A DNA stretch of 64,000 nt, from contig NZ_JAROCC010000004.1 in NCBI RefSeq assembly GCF_030433715.1, positions 62,001-126,000 on the forward strand. Direction: 5' to 3'. Below, piece after piece: positions 39,364-48,358 of this stretch (position 1 is its first letter; the number at the start of each line of letters is the position of its first letter). Position numbers and translations under genes: made by a program. The DNA comes from Sporosarcina highlanderae (GTDB lineage Bacteria > Bacillota > Bacilli > Bacillales_A > Planococcaceae). The notes under the pieces were generated by a model, which was not told the DNA's origin, ran no database searches, and saw only the letters and a list, made by a program, of their open reading frames with translations.

Positions 39364-40161
39364 TTATTTAACAAATAATGATTTAAGTTTGCCGAAGAAA
39401 CCGGGTCTTCCTTCGTCCAAGGACATGAGTGGTACAGATTCGCCTAAAATTCGACGGGCGATGTTTCTGTAGCCGATTGCTGCTGGATTTGAAGGGTCCA
39501 TTACTACAGGCTCTCCTCTATTGGAGGAAGAGATAACGTTTTCATCATCCAAAACGATACCAAGAAGATCGATGGATAGATGCATTGTAATTTCATTTAC
39601 ATCAAGTGCTTCGCCGCTGTTTACAAGTCGGCTCTTAATGCGGTTGACAATCAGCTTCGGTGGTTCAATATCTTCCTGTTCAAGGAGTCCAATGATCCGA
39701 TCAGCGTCCCGAACTGCCGAAATTTCCGGTGTTGTCACTACGATTGCTCTGTCCGCGCCGGCGACGGCATTTTTATAACCTTGTTCAATACCTGCAGGAC
39801 AATCGATTAAAATATAATCATAGTCCCTTTTCAACTCAGTAATAAGTTCTTTCATTTCTTCCGGAGTTACAGCATTTTTATCTGTTGTCTGTGCCGCTGG
39901 AAGTAAAAATAGACCATCTTCAAAACGCTTGTCTTTGACAAGCGCCTGATGAATTTTGCATCGCCCGGAAATTACATCTACAAGGTCATAGATGATACGG
40001 TTTTCAAGCCCTAAGATGACATCAAGATTGCGAAGTCCAATATCCGTATCGACTAAACAGACTTTTTTACCTTGTAGAGCCAAGGCTGTACCTAGATTCG
40101 CGGATGTTGTCGTTTTACCGACCCCACCTTTTCCAGACGTTATTACGATTGCTTCTCCCAC
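39364..40161 (-). CDS. minD: Septum site-determining ATPase MinD
   Basis: Membrane-associated ParA-type ATPase that places MinC at the poles. Deviant Walker A GKGGVGKTT at residues 10-18, DTDIGLRNLD near 38-47, C-terminal amphipathic membrane-targeting helix GFFGKLKSLFV. 265 residues. Two bases after minC. Confidence 0.98.
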   Translation of the reverse strand: MGEAIVITSGKGGVGKTTTSANLGTALALQGKKVCLVDTDIGLRNLDVILGLENRIIYDLVDVISGRCKIHQALVKDKRFEDGLFLLPAAQTTDKNAVTPEEMKELITELKRDYDYILIDCPAGIEQGYKNAVAGADRAIVVTTPEISAVRDADRIIGLLEQEDIEPPKLIVNRIKSRLVNSGEALDVNEITMHLSIDLLGIVLDDENVISSSNRGEPVVMDPSNPAAIGYRNIARRILGESVPLMSLDEGRPGFFGKLKSLFVK

Positions 40162-40163
40162 AA

Positions 40164-40835
40164 TTAGCTCCCTCCTTTGAATGTTGACAGATTAGGCCGG
40201 AGAATCCGAAGCTCCTGTAAACGGTCGATGGCTATGAAGCCATTTGGATGTATGTATGCACATTCCATCTCAGGCTGTTCCGACAATATCGTCAGCTCAT
40301 CAGTCATCGTTTCCATCTTGTCCGCTATCATCAAATGCGTGGCTTCTAACCAGGAAGCTGCGATTACCGCCTCTTCGTTTCCAGTCGCCCCCGCATGTGC
40401 GATCCCTTTCAATCTTCCTAAAATATATATGCTGCCCGCCGCCACAACCCGGCCGTTCGGATTGACGTCGCCGATTACAACAAGATCCCCATCGGCCTTC
40501 ACAACTTGTCCCGAGCGGACAATACCGATGTACGTTTCTGATTGATTTTCTAAAATCTTACGATTGCACTCTTCAATTGTTATCACTTCGCTTTGAATCT
40601 TCGAAACTCGTAAATGTGGTGATTCGTGGACGACATTCATAATTTCCCTTAGTTCTTCTTCATTGCAGTAGCGGGTTCCGATATGGACTTTTACTTCTGC
40701 CAGCCCATCAAGACTGTTTTCGCTGACTTTATTGCGGAGTTCTGCAATCATGTCCGAATAAGCGCATTTGTCGTCAAGTCGGAGGACAAGTCCGTCTTTT
40801 GTCCCTTTTATTGTTACATAGTGCTGTTTCGTCAT
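40164..40835 (-). CDS. minC: Septum formation inhibitor MinC
   Basis: Inhibitor of FtsZ ring assembly away from midcell. N-terminal domain 1-105 and C-terminal right-handed beta-helix (about 115-215: GDVNPNGRVVAAGSIYILG, LKGIAHAGATGNE) that binds MinD. 223 residues. Precedes minD as usual. Confidence 0.95.
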   Translation of the reverse strand: MTKQHYVTIKGTKDGLVLRLDDKCAYSDMIAELRNKVSENSLDGLAEVKVHIGTRYCNEEELREIMNVVHESPHLRVSKIQSEVITIEECNRKILENQSETYIGIVRSGQVVKADGDLVVIGDVNPNGRVVAAGSIYILGRLKGIAHAGATGNEEAVIAASWLEATHLMIADKMETMTDELTILSEQPEMECAYIHPNGFIAIDRLQELRILRPNLSTFKGGS

Positions 40836-40861
40836 TTGCGTCCCTCACAATTTCTCAAGGT

Positions 40862-41380
40862 TTATAATCCGGTCTTTTCCAATCCTCTTTTATCAATCAG
40901 TTGCTTAAAGAAATAGCCAAACATGCTAACAAAGATGGAATTGGCAATCATTGTCGGCGAAAGCCTGCTCACAAGGAATTCTTCGAATCCGATTGCCGTC
41001 AAAGCAATCAAGCTGGCAAAAAAGTACGACAAGATTTCAAGCAACGCAATCATGATCAACGACAAGAACATCACTGTGAAAATATGACGATGTACTTGTC
41101 GAATCATCAATGTCGCGAGATAGCAGATCACCGGATATAAAAAAGTATATACTCCAATAATATCAATGTGATACATATCATACAAGAGTCCAAGAACGAT
41201 TCCATAGATGATTGCGCGTTGTCGACTGTAGTAAACAGCGATAAAAATCAGATAGACGATGACAAATCGCGGAACAAGTGTATATTGACTATCCGCTATT
41301 GTTACAGGTGAGAAGAGACTGAAAACCGGTTCGAGGAAAAATAATACGACAGCAATAAGAGGGATTATGAACCTGATCAC
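40862..41380 (-). CDS. mreD: Rod shape-determining protein MreD
   Basis: Small integral membrane protein (172 residues, five or six helices) of the elongasome. Family text IIYGIVLGLLYDMYHIDIIGVYTFLYP in helices 3-4. The ATG overlaps the mreC stop region by 4 bp. Low conservation is normal for MreD; context is decisive. Confidence 0.92.
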   Translation of the reverse strand: MIRFIIPLIAVVLFFLEPVFSLFSPVTIADSQYTLVPRFVIVYLIFIAVYYSRQRAIIYGIVLGLLYDMYHIDIIGVYTFLYPVICYLATLMIRQVHRHIFTVMFLSLIMIALLEILSYFFASLIALTAIGFEEFLVSRLSPTMIANSIFVSMFGYFFKQLIDKRGLEKTGL

Positions 41381-42276
41381 GATCCATCCTCCCCCTCTTC
41401 TTCCTCGGCAACCTCCCCATCAGTGCCTGAGACAATAACGGACGATCTTTTTGCCACCATTACGTGATCCAACATGCCGAAATCTGCGGCAGGGCGAATA
41501 TATGCCAATTTCGTCAATCCGAAATCATCTGTTGAAACTTCTGTTACTTCGCCAATTACGAGGCCCTTTGGAAAAATCCCTCCAAGACCTGAAGACTGAA
41601 CCAATTGCCCTTCCTTTACATCGAAATCGGAATCAATCCTCTTCATAATTAATTCTCCACGAGTCCGATCATATCCTTCTATCAAACCAAAAATTGATTC
41701 TTTACCCGGAATAACTACAGCAACCCGAAAATTACGGTTTTCGGTTGAAAGTAGTTCAACAGTCGACCTGAATGGGGTGACAAGGACCACTTTTCCGATT
41801 AAACCGCTGGAAGTCATTACAGCCATGTTCAACTTAACACCTTCCACTTCCCCTTTATCAATGATGATTTTCTCTTCCCATTGATCGGGGTTACGGGAAA
41901 TGACAGTTGCATGAATCGGAGAATAATCACGAAGACTCTCTTCCTTGCCGATGATTTGACGTAACTTCTCATTATCGGCTCTCAAATCTGCTAGTTCAGC
42001 CTGTGTGGAAGCGTATTCTTTTAATCTTGCTTTCAAATGTTTGTTTTCTTCATATGTATTCAAGATTCCATCGATTTTATCCAATGTGCCGGTAAGAAAA
42101 TGAGCCGGTTTCGAGAACAAGGATTGCCCGAAACCGACGACATCTTTTACGATTTGTTCGGGAAGGGTGGCATTCTGCCTGTCTTTTAATGTGAATGAAA
42201 TTAATGCTACAAGGACGATGACGCCCACAAGCAATAATATCAACCGTTTATTCGAAAAAAATCGCGGCATTGCCAA
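41377..42276 (-). CDS. mreC: Rod shape-determining protein MreC
   Basis: Elongasome scaffold. One N-terminal membrane helix (about 11-28, LILLLVGVIVLVALISFTL), a coiled coil (about 65-108), then the double beta-barrel domain (ATVISRNPDQWEEKIIIDKG, GLIGKVVLVTPFRSTVELLS). 299 residues, acidic tail. Between mreB and mreD. Confidence 0.96.
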   Translation of the reverse strand: MAMPRFFSNKRLILLLVGVIVLVALISFTLKDRQNATLPEQIVKDVVGFGQSLFSKPAHFLTGTLDKIDGILNTYEENKHLKARLKEYASTQAELADLRADNEKLRQIIGKEESLRDYSPIHATVISRNPDQWEEKIIIDKGEVEGVKLNMAVMTSSGLIGKVVLVTPFRSTVELLSTENRNFRVAVVIPGKESIFGLIEGYDRTRGELIMKRIDSDFDVKEGQLVQSSGLGGIFPKGLVIGEVTEVSTDDFGLTKLAYIRPAADFGMLDHVMVAKRSSVIVSGTDGEVAEEEEGEDGS

Positions 42277-42288
42277 AATCCTCCCTCA

Positions 42289-43305
42289 TTACCTAGCCTG
42301 CATCTTTTTAATCACATCAAAATTATCCAGTGCTTTCCCAGTTCCGATTGCTACGCAATCAAGTGGGTCTTCTGCTATGAAAACAGGCATATTCGTTTCA
42401 TCCGAAATGACTTTGTCCAAGTTTTCAAGAAGAGCCCCTCCACCCGTCAATACAATCCCGCGTTCCATAACATCTGCAGAAAGTTCAGGTGGTGTTGCTT
42501 CCAATGTTTTCTTAACGCCTTCAATAATCTGTGAAATGGACTCACGGAGTGCCTCGACTATTTCGTCAGAGGAAACTTCTAATGTTTTCGGTAGACCTGT
42601 CAATAGATCACGGCCTCTGATTTCCATTTTCTCCGGTTTGGTAGATACTCTCGCTGAACCGATTTCGATTTTAATAGCTTCAGCTGTACGTTCACCGATT
42701 GTCAAATTATAGACTTTACGGATATAGCTTATGATTGCACCATCCATTGAGTCTCCGCCAACGCGAATTGATTCGCTTGTCACGATTCCGCCTAAAGAGA
42801 TTACAGCGACTTCTGTAGTACCGCCACCTATATCGACGACCATGCTGCCCGTAGGTTCCCAAACAGGCAAATTCGCACCGATCGCCGCAGCAAATGGTTC
42901 CTCAATTGTAAACGCGTCTTTAGCTCCGGCTTGTCTTGCAGCGTCAATTACCGCGCGTTGCTCAACAGAAGTGATACCGAAAGGAACACAAACCATGACG
43001 TTCGGCTTCTTCCAATTACCGCCTGCTGCTTTAGTAGCCTCTTTCATATAATGTTCAATCATTGCCGTTGTAATTTCAAAGTCTGCAATGACTCCGTCTT
43101 TCATCGGGCGTGTAGCCACGATAGAACCCGGTGTACGTCCGATCATATTTTTAGCCGCTGATCCAACTGCAACGATTTCATTCGTAACTGTATTTTTTGC
43201 AACAACGGATGGTTCTCTTAGAACGATCCCTTTTCCTTTAATGAAAACCAATGTATTTGCTGTGCCGAGGTCAATCCCGACATCTCTTGATCCAAATCCA
43301 AACAA
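42289..43305 (-). CDS. mreB: Rod shape-determining protein MreB (actin homologue)
   Basis: Actin-like filament protein that guides side-wall synthesis. Phosphate-1 motif [12 protein letters not shown] near residues 9-20, phosphate-2 [15 protein letters not shown] near 160, adenosine motif [11 protein letters not shown] near 285. 338 residues. The start is TTG 43305 ([14 protein letters not shown]), with AAAGGAAG 7 bases upstream. First of mreBCD-minCD. Confidence 0.97.
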   Translation of the reverse strand: MFGFGSRDVGIDLGTANTLVFIKGKGIVLREPSVVAKNTVTNEIVAVGSAAKNMIGRTPGSIVATRPMKDGVIADFEITTAMIEHYMKEATKAAGGNWKKPNVMVCVPFGITSVEQRAVIDAARQAGAKDAFTIEEPFAAAIGANLPVWEPTGSMVVDIGGGTTEVAVISLGGIVTSESIRVGGDSMDGAIISYIRKVYNLTIGERTAEAIKIEIGSARVSTKPEKMEIRGRDLLTGLPKTLEVSSDEIVEALRESISQIIEGVKKTLEATPPELSADVMERGIVLTGGGALLENLDKVISDETNMPVFIAEDPLDCVAIGTGKALDNFDVIKKMQAR

Positions 43306-43364
43306 ATTTGTTCTTCCTTTCTATTCGACCGTCACAAAATGGTCTTCTTGAAATCATACACCAC

Positions 43365-43370
43365 ATTATA
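43365..43370 (-). promoter_or_regulatory. Possible -10 element of mreB
   Basis: Minus strand TATAAT about 60 bases before the mreB start; the -35 at proper spacing (TGTGAA) is poor. Confidence 0.35.
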
Positions 43371-43568
43371 ACGGATTGGAGAACAAATTCACAGTGACAA
43401 GAGAAATAAGTAAAATTTTGATACTTAGGGCTTCTTTTGACATATTTCTGTAATAAATACAATCAACCCTACGTGCGACAGTAACTCTCGCATTCAAAAC
43501 GGATCTACTTTGCTTGTTCATTTTACCAAACAAGGAGTAATTTACTAACTAACTTACTAACTAACTAC

Positions 43569-44282
43569 TCAACTCATATAGCCTTTTTCTTTCAAGCTTA
43601 TAAAACGATGATCACCAATGATGACATGATCAAGCAATTCGATTCCCATAATAGCTCCCGCTTCAACCAATCTTTTCGTCACCTCGATATCTTCAGGTGA
43701 CGGTGCCGGATTTCCGGATGGATGGTTGTGTGAAACAATTATCGAAGCTGCAGAGCGTTTTACAGCCTCACGAAATATTTCGCGCGGATGTACAATGGAT
43801 GAATTTAGGCTACCGATAAAGATTGTCTGCTTATGCAACACTTCGTTCTTTACATTCAAAAACAAAACGACAAAATGCTCCTGCAGTAAAGAAGACATGT
43901 CCGTCATTAAATAGGCGGCGGCATCTTCTGGAGACTTAATGACATAGCGCCCTTCGGAATGCTTTCGATAAATCCTTTTACCAATTTCAGCCGCGGCAAG
44001 AACTTGAACAGCCTTTGCCTGTCCAATTCCTTTCACCGCCATCATTTCCTCAACTGTAGCATCTTTCAAGTCCTGTATCTTATCGAATGAGTTCAATATT
44101 CTGTTCGCAAGCAATAATACGGATTCTTCCTTCGTGCCTGTCCTAAGCAGAATTGCAACCAACTCTTGGTTCGACAAACTTGCCGCACCTTGGCGGATTA
44201 GCCTTTCACGAGGTCTGTCCGCGATATGTACATCCCGGATCATCATTTTATCTTTTAGGTCAACTGTCAAGGAATCATTCAC
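43569..44282 (-). CDS. radC: RadC/JAB-domain DNA repair-family protein
   Basis: 237 residues: N-terminal helix-hairpin-helix (about 55-90, MMAVKGIGQAKAVQVL) and C-terminal JAB/MPN metalloprotease-like domain with EHFVVLFLN and the SHNHPSGNPAPSPEDI motif. The biochemical role of RadC is not settled. The start is uncertain: GTG 44282 overlaps the maf end and is very close to GGAGG; TTG 44270 is 12 bases after it. Confidence 0.93.
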   Translation of the reverse strand: MNDSLTVDLKDKMMIRDVHIADRPRERLIRQGAASLSNQELVAILLRTGTKEESVLLLANRILNSFDKIQDLKDATVEEMMAVKGIGQAKAVQVLAAAEIGKRIYRKHSEGRYVIKSPEDAAAYLMTDMSSLLQEHFVVLFLNVKNEVLHKQTIFIGSLNSSIVHPREIFREAVKRSAASIIVSHNHPSGNPAPSPEDIEVTKRLVEAGAIMGIELLDHVIIGDHRFISLKEKGYMS

Positions 44283-44874
44283 CCTCCTTCAGTTGGATGA
44301 TGCCTTCACTGCGTAGAATCTCTACCAATTTGGATAGCGGGAGTCCGACAACATTTGAATAGTCGCCTTCGATTTTATCGACTAACAGGACTCCGGCAGT
44401 TTGGATGCCGTAGCCACCGGCCTTGTCCATTGGATCACCCGAGTCGACATAGGCCTTTATCAATTGTTCGTCAAGCGCCTTGAATGCCACTTTCGTCTCA
44501 ACGGAGAAAATGATTTCTTTCCCTGCACCTAAAACGCTCACTCCAGTGAATACAGAGTGCGTCTTACCCGAAAACTTCTTTAAAAATGCTTCAGCCTGCT
44601 CTTCCGTTCCCGGTTTAGGGTACACTTCGCCCTCGAAAACAACGATCGTATCAGCAGCTATTACGACTGCATCCGGTTCCTGCTTCGCTACGGCATCTGC
44701 TTTTTTCATTGAGAGTTTTTGGACATAAACATTAAAGTCCCCATCGATCAACTCAACATTTTCATCAATATTGCTTGGTAAGACCTTAATCGGAATGCCT
44801 AAAACCCCTAAAAGCTCACGTCTTCTTGGCGAACCTGATGCCAAAACAATTTGTCTGTTTGATATGAATTGCAT
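44275..44874 (-). CDS. maf: Maf-family nucleoside triphosphate pyrophosphatase
   Basis: House-cleaning dTTP/UTP pyrophosphatase, historically a septum inhibitor. N-terminal motif VLASGSPRRRELLG, then VIAADTIVVFEGE and the C-terminal GDPMDKAGGYGIQTAG and VVGLPLSKL. 199 residues. ATG 44874 is after AAAGGAGG. Between spoIIB-like and radC, as in B. subtilis. Confidence 0.96.
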   Translation of the reverse strand: MQFISNRQIVLASGSPRRRELLGVLGIPIKVLPSNIDENVELIDGDFNVYVQKLSMKKADAVAKQEPDAVVIAADTIVVFEGEVYPKPGTEEQAEAFLKKFSGKTHSVFTGVSVLGAGKEIIFSVETKVAFKALDEQLIKAYVDSGDPMDKAGGYGIQTAGVLLVDKIEGDYSNVVGLPLSKLVEILRSEGIIQLKEGE

Positions 44875-44970
44875 TCAACTTACCTCCTTTTTCTTTATCA
44901 TACTGGAGAAGGAGGTGATTGAAAATTTTCTCAAATCCACGGAAATTTCATTTTGACCCGTTTTTCCGCA

Positions 44971-45636
44971 TTAAAAATTTATATCCACACAGCCATCATT
45001 ATGTGAATAATGGGCTAAAAGCTTTAGGCGAATAACCCTTAAATCGTTAGTAAACGCCGTCACAGCAACAATGTGCTTTCGGAACTCGGCAACTTTCGGA
45101 TCCTCATTTTCACCTTCGGAGGTAGATGTCAAAGTTTTAATTTGCGATAATTCCGTTTCACTTAATGCTTTTCTCAATTTCCCTGCCCCGACTGTATTAC
45201 AAGTGTTCGTGTTCACGAAGAAAGGCTTTCGAAAAGTCCCTTCAAACTCACTAACTTCGATTTCTTCTTCGATGATGCCAACAGCACTCCATACATAGTA
45301 CTGCCCCCCCACTTCAAGGATAGTAGCCTTCCCTAATGACGGATCGTCCGCTATAAGTTGTCCAGCGGACTCTGCCGAAGAAAAGACTCCATGCTGCTTT
45401 GCGTACAATTTCAAAGGTGTTTCGTTAGAAATTGCAGGACCAGATGTCGGAGTTGTTTCGACTGTCTCCTGCGGTTTATTCGTTACCACCTCGTTCTCTA
45501 CTGCTTTTTCTTTCCCTTTTCCATTCGTTCCGACGATTATGAATCCAACAAGTGCAACCGCCGCTATACCAATAATTACTCCATGGAGCATCGCTGCCGC
45601 AACTGTCACTTTTGAATATTTTTTTCTGAAGTTCAT
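44971..45636 (-). CDS. spoIIB: SpoIIB-like membrane protein with SPOR domain
   Basis: 221 residues: cytoplasmic basic N-terminus, one membrane helix (about 11-35, TVAAAMLHGVIIGIAAVALV), a Thr/Glu-rich linker, and a SPOR-like segment (about 75-120, LKLYAKQHGVFSSAESAGQL, ATILEVGGQYYVWSAVG). SPOR domains bind denuded septal peptidoglycan; B. subtilis SpoIIB localises to the sporulation septum and is encoded between comC and maf, as here. The ATG at 45636 has GGGGTGG 6 bases upstream. Call rests on synteny plus the SPOR-like pattern. Confidence 0.78.
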   Translation of the reverse strand: MNFRKKYSKVTVAAAMLHGVIIGIAAVALVGFIIVGTNGKGKEKAVENEVVTNKPQETVETTPTSGPAISNETPLKLYAKQHGVFSSAESAGQLIADDPSLGKATILEVGGQYYVWSAVGIIEEEIEVSEFEGTFRKPFFVNTNTCNTVGAGKLRKALSETELSQIKTLTSTSEGENEDPKVAEFRKHIVAVTAFTNDLRVIRLKLLAHYSHNDGCVDINF

Positions 45637-45725
45637 GTTTGACCACCCCGTTTTTAGTAACCGTATCAGATCAAACATGAAAAAGAACAAGACGTATGTC
45701 GCCTTGTCCTTGAAAATTTCTCGAC

Positions 45726-46481
45726 TTAAAAGAATAATTGCTGATACCATTCGACAACTTCCACTCCAAAGAAGTAAGAGATGATAGCAGCAAGTGCAAT
45801 TGATGGCCCAAAAGCAACGGGGGTTTTCCTACCTTTACCTGTTTTCTTCAGCACATAAATCCCTACAATAGATCCGATAATCGAAGCTAAGAACAGCGTC
45901 AATAATGTGTTTGTAGTACCAAGAACGAGTCCGATGACGAAAAATAGCTTTATATCTCCGCCGCCCATTCCACCTTTCGACAAATTTGCAATCAGAAACA
46001 GCACACTGAAACCGATAGCAGCCCCTTGGAAGCTGTCCCACCATGGAGTCGTTGGTATCAGCCACCTAAGGATCAAAAACGATACAGCGAAAGGCAGAAG
46101 CACTCTGTCAGGTATGGTCATATATGTAATATCGGATACGGTTATAATAACTAATAATGAAATAAATAAAATGGCAATGAATAATTCCTTACTGAAACCT
46201 AACTGAAAAAATGCAAACGCATACAATACCCCCGTGATAAGCTCCATAGCAGGATAGATTGCACTGATTTTTTGACCACATCCACGACATTTCCCCCGAA
46301 GGACGATATATGAGAGAACGGGGATCAGATCATACAGCCCAAGTTTTCGGCCACAAGTTGTGCAATAAGACGGAGGTGTGGCAACTGATTCCTTTTTCGG
46401 CACCCGAAGGCCAACTACGTTGAAAAAGGAACCAAAAACTGAGCCGTATACGAAAAATAGGAATATCCAGACAAAGTTCAT
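45726..46481 (-). CDS. comC: Prepilin leader peptidase ComC (type IV, GxGD protease)
   Basis: Processes and methylates competence pseudopilins (ComGC and others). Eight-helix membrane protein of 251 residues with the zinc-type cysteines C40, C43, C65, C68 and the GGMGGGDIKLF catalytic motif; the first catalytic aspartate lies in TVSDITYMTIPD. The ATG overlaps the stop of an interrupted reading frame upstream by ATGA. Position next to folC-spoIIB-maf fits comC. Confidence 0.95.
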   Translation of the reverse strand: MNFVWIFLFFVYGSVFGSFFNVVGLRVPKKESVATPPSYCTTCGRKLGLYDLIPVLSYIVLRGKCRGCGQKISAIYPAMELITGVLYAFAFFQLGFSKELFIAILFISLLVIITVSDITYMTIPDRVLLPFAVSFLILRWLIPTTPWWDSFQGAAIGFSVLFLIANLSKGGMGGGDIKLFFVIGLVLGTTNTLLTLFLASIIGSIVGIYVLKKTGKGRKTPVAFGPSIALAAIISYFFGVEVVEWYQQLFF

Positions 46482-46609
46482 TCGCTATCACTCATTTCCG
46501 GCATTTTAATATAAGTTGTCGGATTCTGTTTTCCTGAAGGGGGGCGGGACAACACTTTGAGGCTTTCATCCATAAGATTGACCAAATCAGGATGATAAAA
46601 TGCATGGCT
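46478..46609 (-). pseudogene. 43-codon coding-like extension after the amber codon of the GGDEF gene
   Basis: After the TAG at 46610-46612 the same frame stays open for 43 codons and reads like protein: SHAFYHPDLVNLMDESLKVL, then SRPPSGKQNPTTYIKMPEM, ending at a TGA that overlaps the comC ATG. No good ribosome site precedes the internal ATG (MDESLK). It may be the original C-terminus of the GGDEF protein cut by a point mutation to TAG, a separate small gene remnant, or a readthrough product. Not recognised as any domain. Confidence 0.45.
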
Positions 46610-48340
46610 CTAATTTGTAACTTTTATATCACTATTTTCCTCATATACCCCAACGCGATTTCGTCCCGCCTGTTTTCCTCCAATATAGAGTGCACGATCA
46701 GCATTTCTGAGAAGGTCCTTCCCATCTTTCGCATCTTCCGGCATGCTTGCAACCCCAAGGCTAATTGTCAATTGGACACCAACCGGTTCTTGATCGTCCG
46801 ATAAGTCAGGAATGATTTCGAAACTCGATTTCTCAACATCCTTTCGAATCAATTCTGCAAGTTTAACAGCTTCTTCTTTCGAAAAATTCGGTAGGATAAT
46901 TGTGAATTCTTCTCCCCCATAACGAGCCAATGTCATCCTTTCAAGTTGGTATTTCTTAAGAAGATTCGCAAGTGCTGCAAGCAAATCATTTCCACTCTGA
47001 TGGCCATACGTATCATTGATGGACTTGAAACGGTCGATATCCAACATGATTGCAGACAGACTATAAATTTCCCCTGTATGCAAAAGGACAATTTCCTCAT
47101 CCAGTTTTTGTTCGAGGTAGTGATAGTTTCGTAATCCCGTCAGTGCGCATCTCGTACTCTTTTCCACAGTTTTTTCATAATATCTTGCCTTCACCAACGC
47201 GGTAGCAAAGTACCCCGTTAATAGATCCACCATTTTTGCCTGCACTTCTTCAAAAGCGAATTTTTGATTTGATGTTAATATGAGAAAACCTTCCGTTTTG
47301 CCATCTCTTTTTATTGGGGCAGTCATTACACTTTCAACCGATGGAGCAAATGTAAAACCATTTAATGCGGACAAGCTCTTTTTCGTTAAATACATTTTTG
47401 TCGTCTCGACGTCAAGGCCATCATCCTCGGGATTTTTACTCGGAAGTACCAAATTGCTTGCGTTGACCCGGTGAGTTTCACCTTCCACACAGGATAACAT
47501 GATTAGATTTCCACCAACACGCAAATCGATGATATACGCACTTTCGTAGGGAATTACATTTTTAATTTTTTCGACAAATGTATGTAAGACATCATCTACA
47601 CGGAGACTTTCCGCAAGGTGATGGCCAATTACAGCTGCCGAAGAGAGCAAATCACTTAATCTGTCGGACTTCAAAAAATTACTCGTTACTAATAAAACTA
47701 ACAGGAAAGGCACACCAATGAGCAAGAAAGCCTTTCCACCAATTTGTTGGAACAAAAGGGTAAAGATAATTGCAAATGGCAATAACAGTATCGTCGTCAC
47801 AAAATCCCATAATACAACTTTTTTCTTATCGGAACTATTTTGCTTTAACATTTTTAAGAGTACGAATAGCAATAAGCTATTGACCAACGAATACACCGAT
47901 GCGTAAATGAAACCGGCTATAAAAAAATTAACCAAAGTCATAGATTGCAAAGAGCCACCGAATGCATAAAAAACATAACCACTCACAAGTGAAACAACCG
48001 AAAAAACAATTGAATTGGATGCGAATCTAAATGGTTTTGGTGTTGGAGATTTCAATGTAAACAATAAGATAAACATACCGATTTGCATAAAAACCATTTC
48101 CGCAAAAACACCATATTGGAAGAATAGCGAGAAAATGATCCATTTCTCAAGCGTAATGGAAACCCTCTCCAACGGGATCGATATCATCATGATCGCTATC
48201 AAAAACGCAAGAGAAATGAACATATTCATATAGTCAAAATCATTGGATGGAAAGAAATTCAGGGCCAAATAAAATGACATAGGAACGACTAATAACCACA
48301 AAATATAGATATTCCTTTTATTCGCAGCAGTTACATTCAT
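46610..48340 (-). CDS. Membrane-bound GAF-GGDEF protein, putative diguanylate cyclase (copy 2)
   Basis: Makes cyclic di-GMP from GTP if active. 576 residues: seven or eight membrane helices (about 10-222), a GAF domain (about 245-385), and GGDEF (about 395-565) with DIDRFKSINDTYGHQSGND and RYGGEEF (GGEEF at 475-479). The signature and metal-binding residues are intact. The RxxD inhibitory site is not seen (LERM at that place), so product inhibition is unlikely. Same architecture and much identity with the gene upstream, 18 bp away. The TAG stop is followed by a coding-like stretch in frame. Confidence 0.88.
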   Translation of the reverse strand: MNVTAANKRNIYILWLLVVPMSFYLALNFFPSNDFDYMNMFISLAFLIAIMMISIPLERVSITLEKWIIFSLFFQYGVFAEMVFMQIGMFILLFTLKSPTPKPFRFASNSIVFSVVSLVSGYVFYAFGGSLQSMTLVNFFIAGFIYASVYSLVNSLLLFVLLKMLKQNSSDKKKVVLWDFVTTILLLPFAIIFTLLFQQIGGKAFLLIGVPFLLVLLVTSNFLKSDRLSDLLSSAAVIGHHLAESLRVDDVLHTFVEKIKNVIPYESAYIIDLRVGGNLIMLSCVEGETHRVNASNLVLPSKNPEDDGLDVETTKMYLTKKSLSALNGFTFAPSVESVMTAPIKRDGKTEGFLILTSNQKFAFEEVQAKMVDLLTGYFATALVKARYYEKTVEKSTRCALTGLRNYHYLEQKLDEEIVLLHTGEIYSLSAIMLDIDRFKSINDTYGHQSGNDLLAALANLLKKYQLERMTLARYGGEEFTIILPNFSKEEAVKLAELIRKDVEKSSFEIIPDLSDDQEPVGVQLTISLGVASMPEDAKDGKDLLRNADRALYIGGKQAGRNRVGVYEENSDIKVTN

Positions 48341-48358
48341 TTCTCAACCCTCCACCCA

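Noticed and set aside
43436..43462. Plus-strand TTGACA and TACAAT between mreB and radC, like a sigma-A promoter
   Set aside because: The spacer is only 15 bases and no plus-strand gene follows; it points against radC and is probably chance in AT-rich sequence.
44921..45040. Plus-strand reading frame after a near-perfect Shine-Dalgarno (AAGGAGGTGATTG) antisense to the spoIIB-like gene
   Set aside because: The TTG is too close to the ribosome site, the 38-codon product has no recognisable character, and it lies opposite a better-supported gene.
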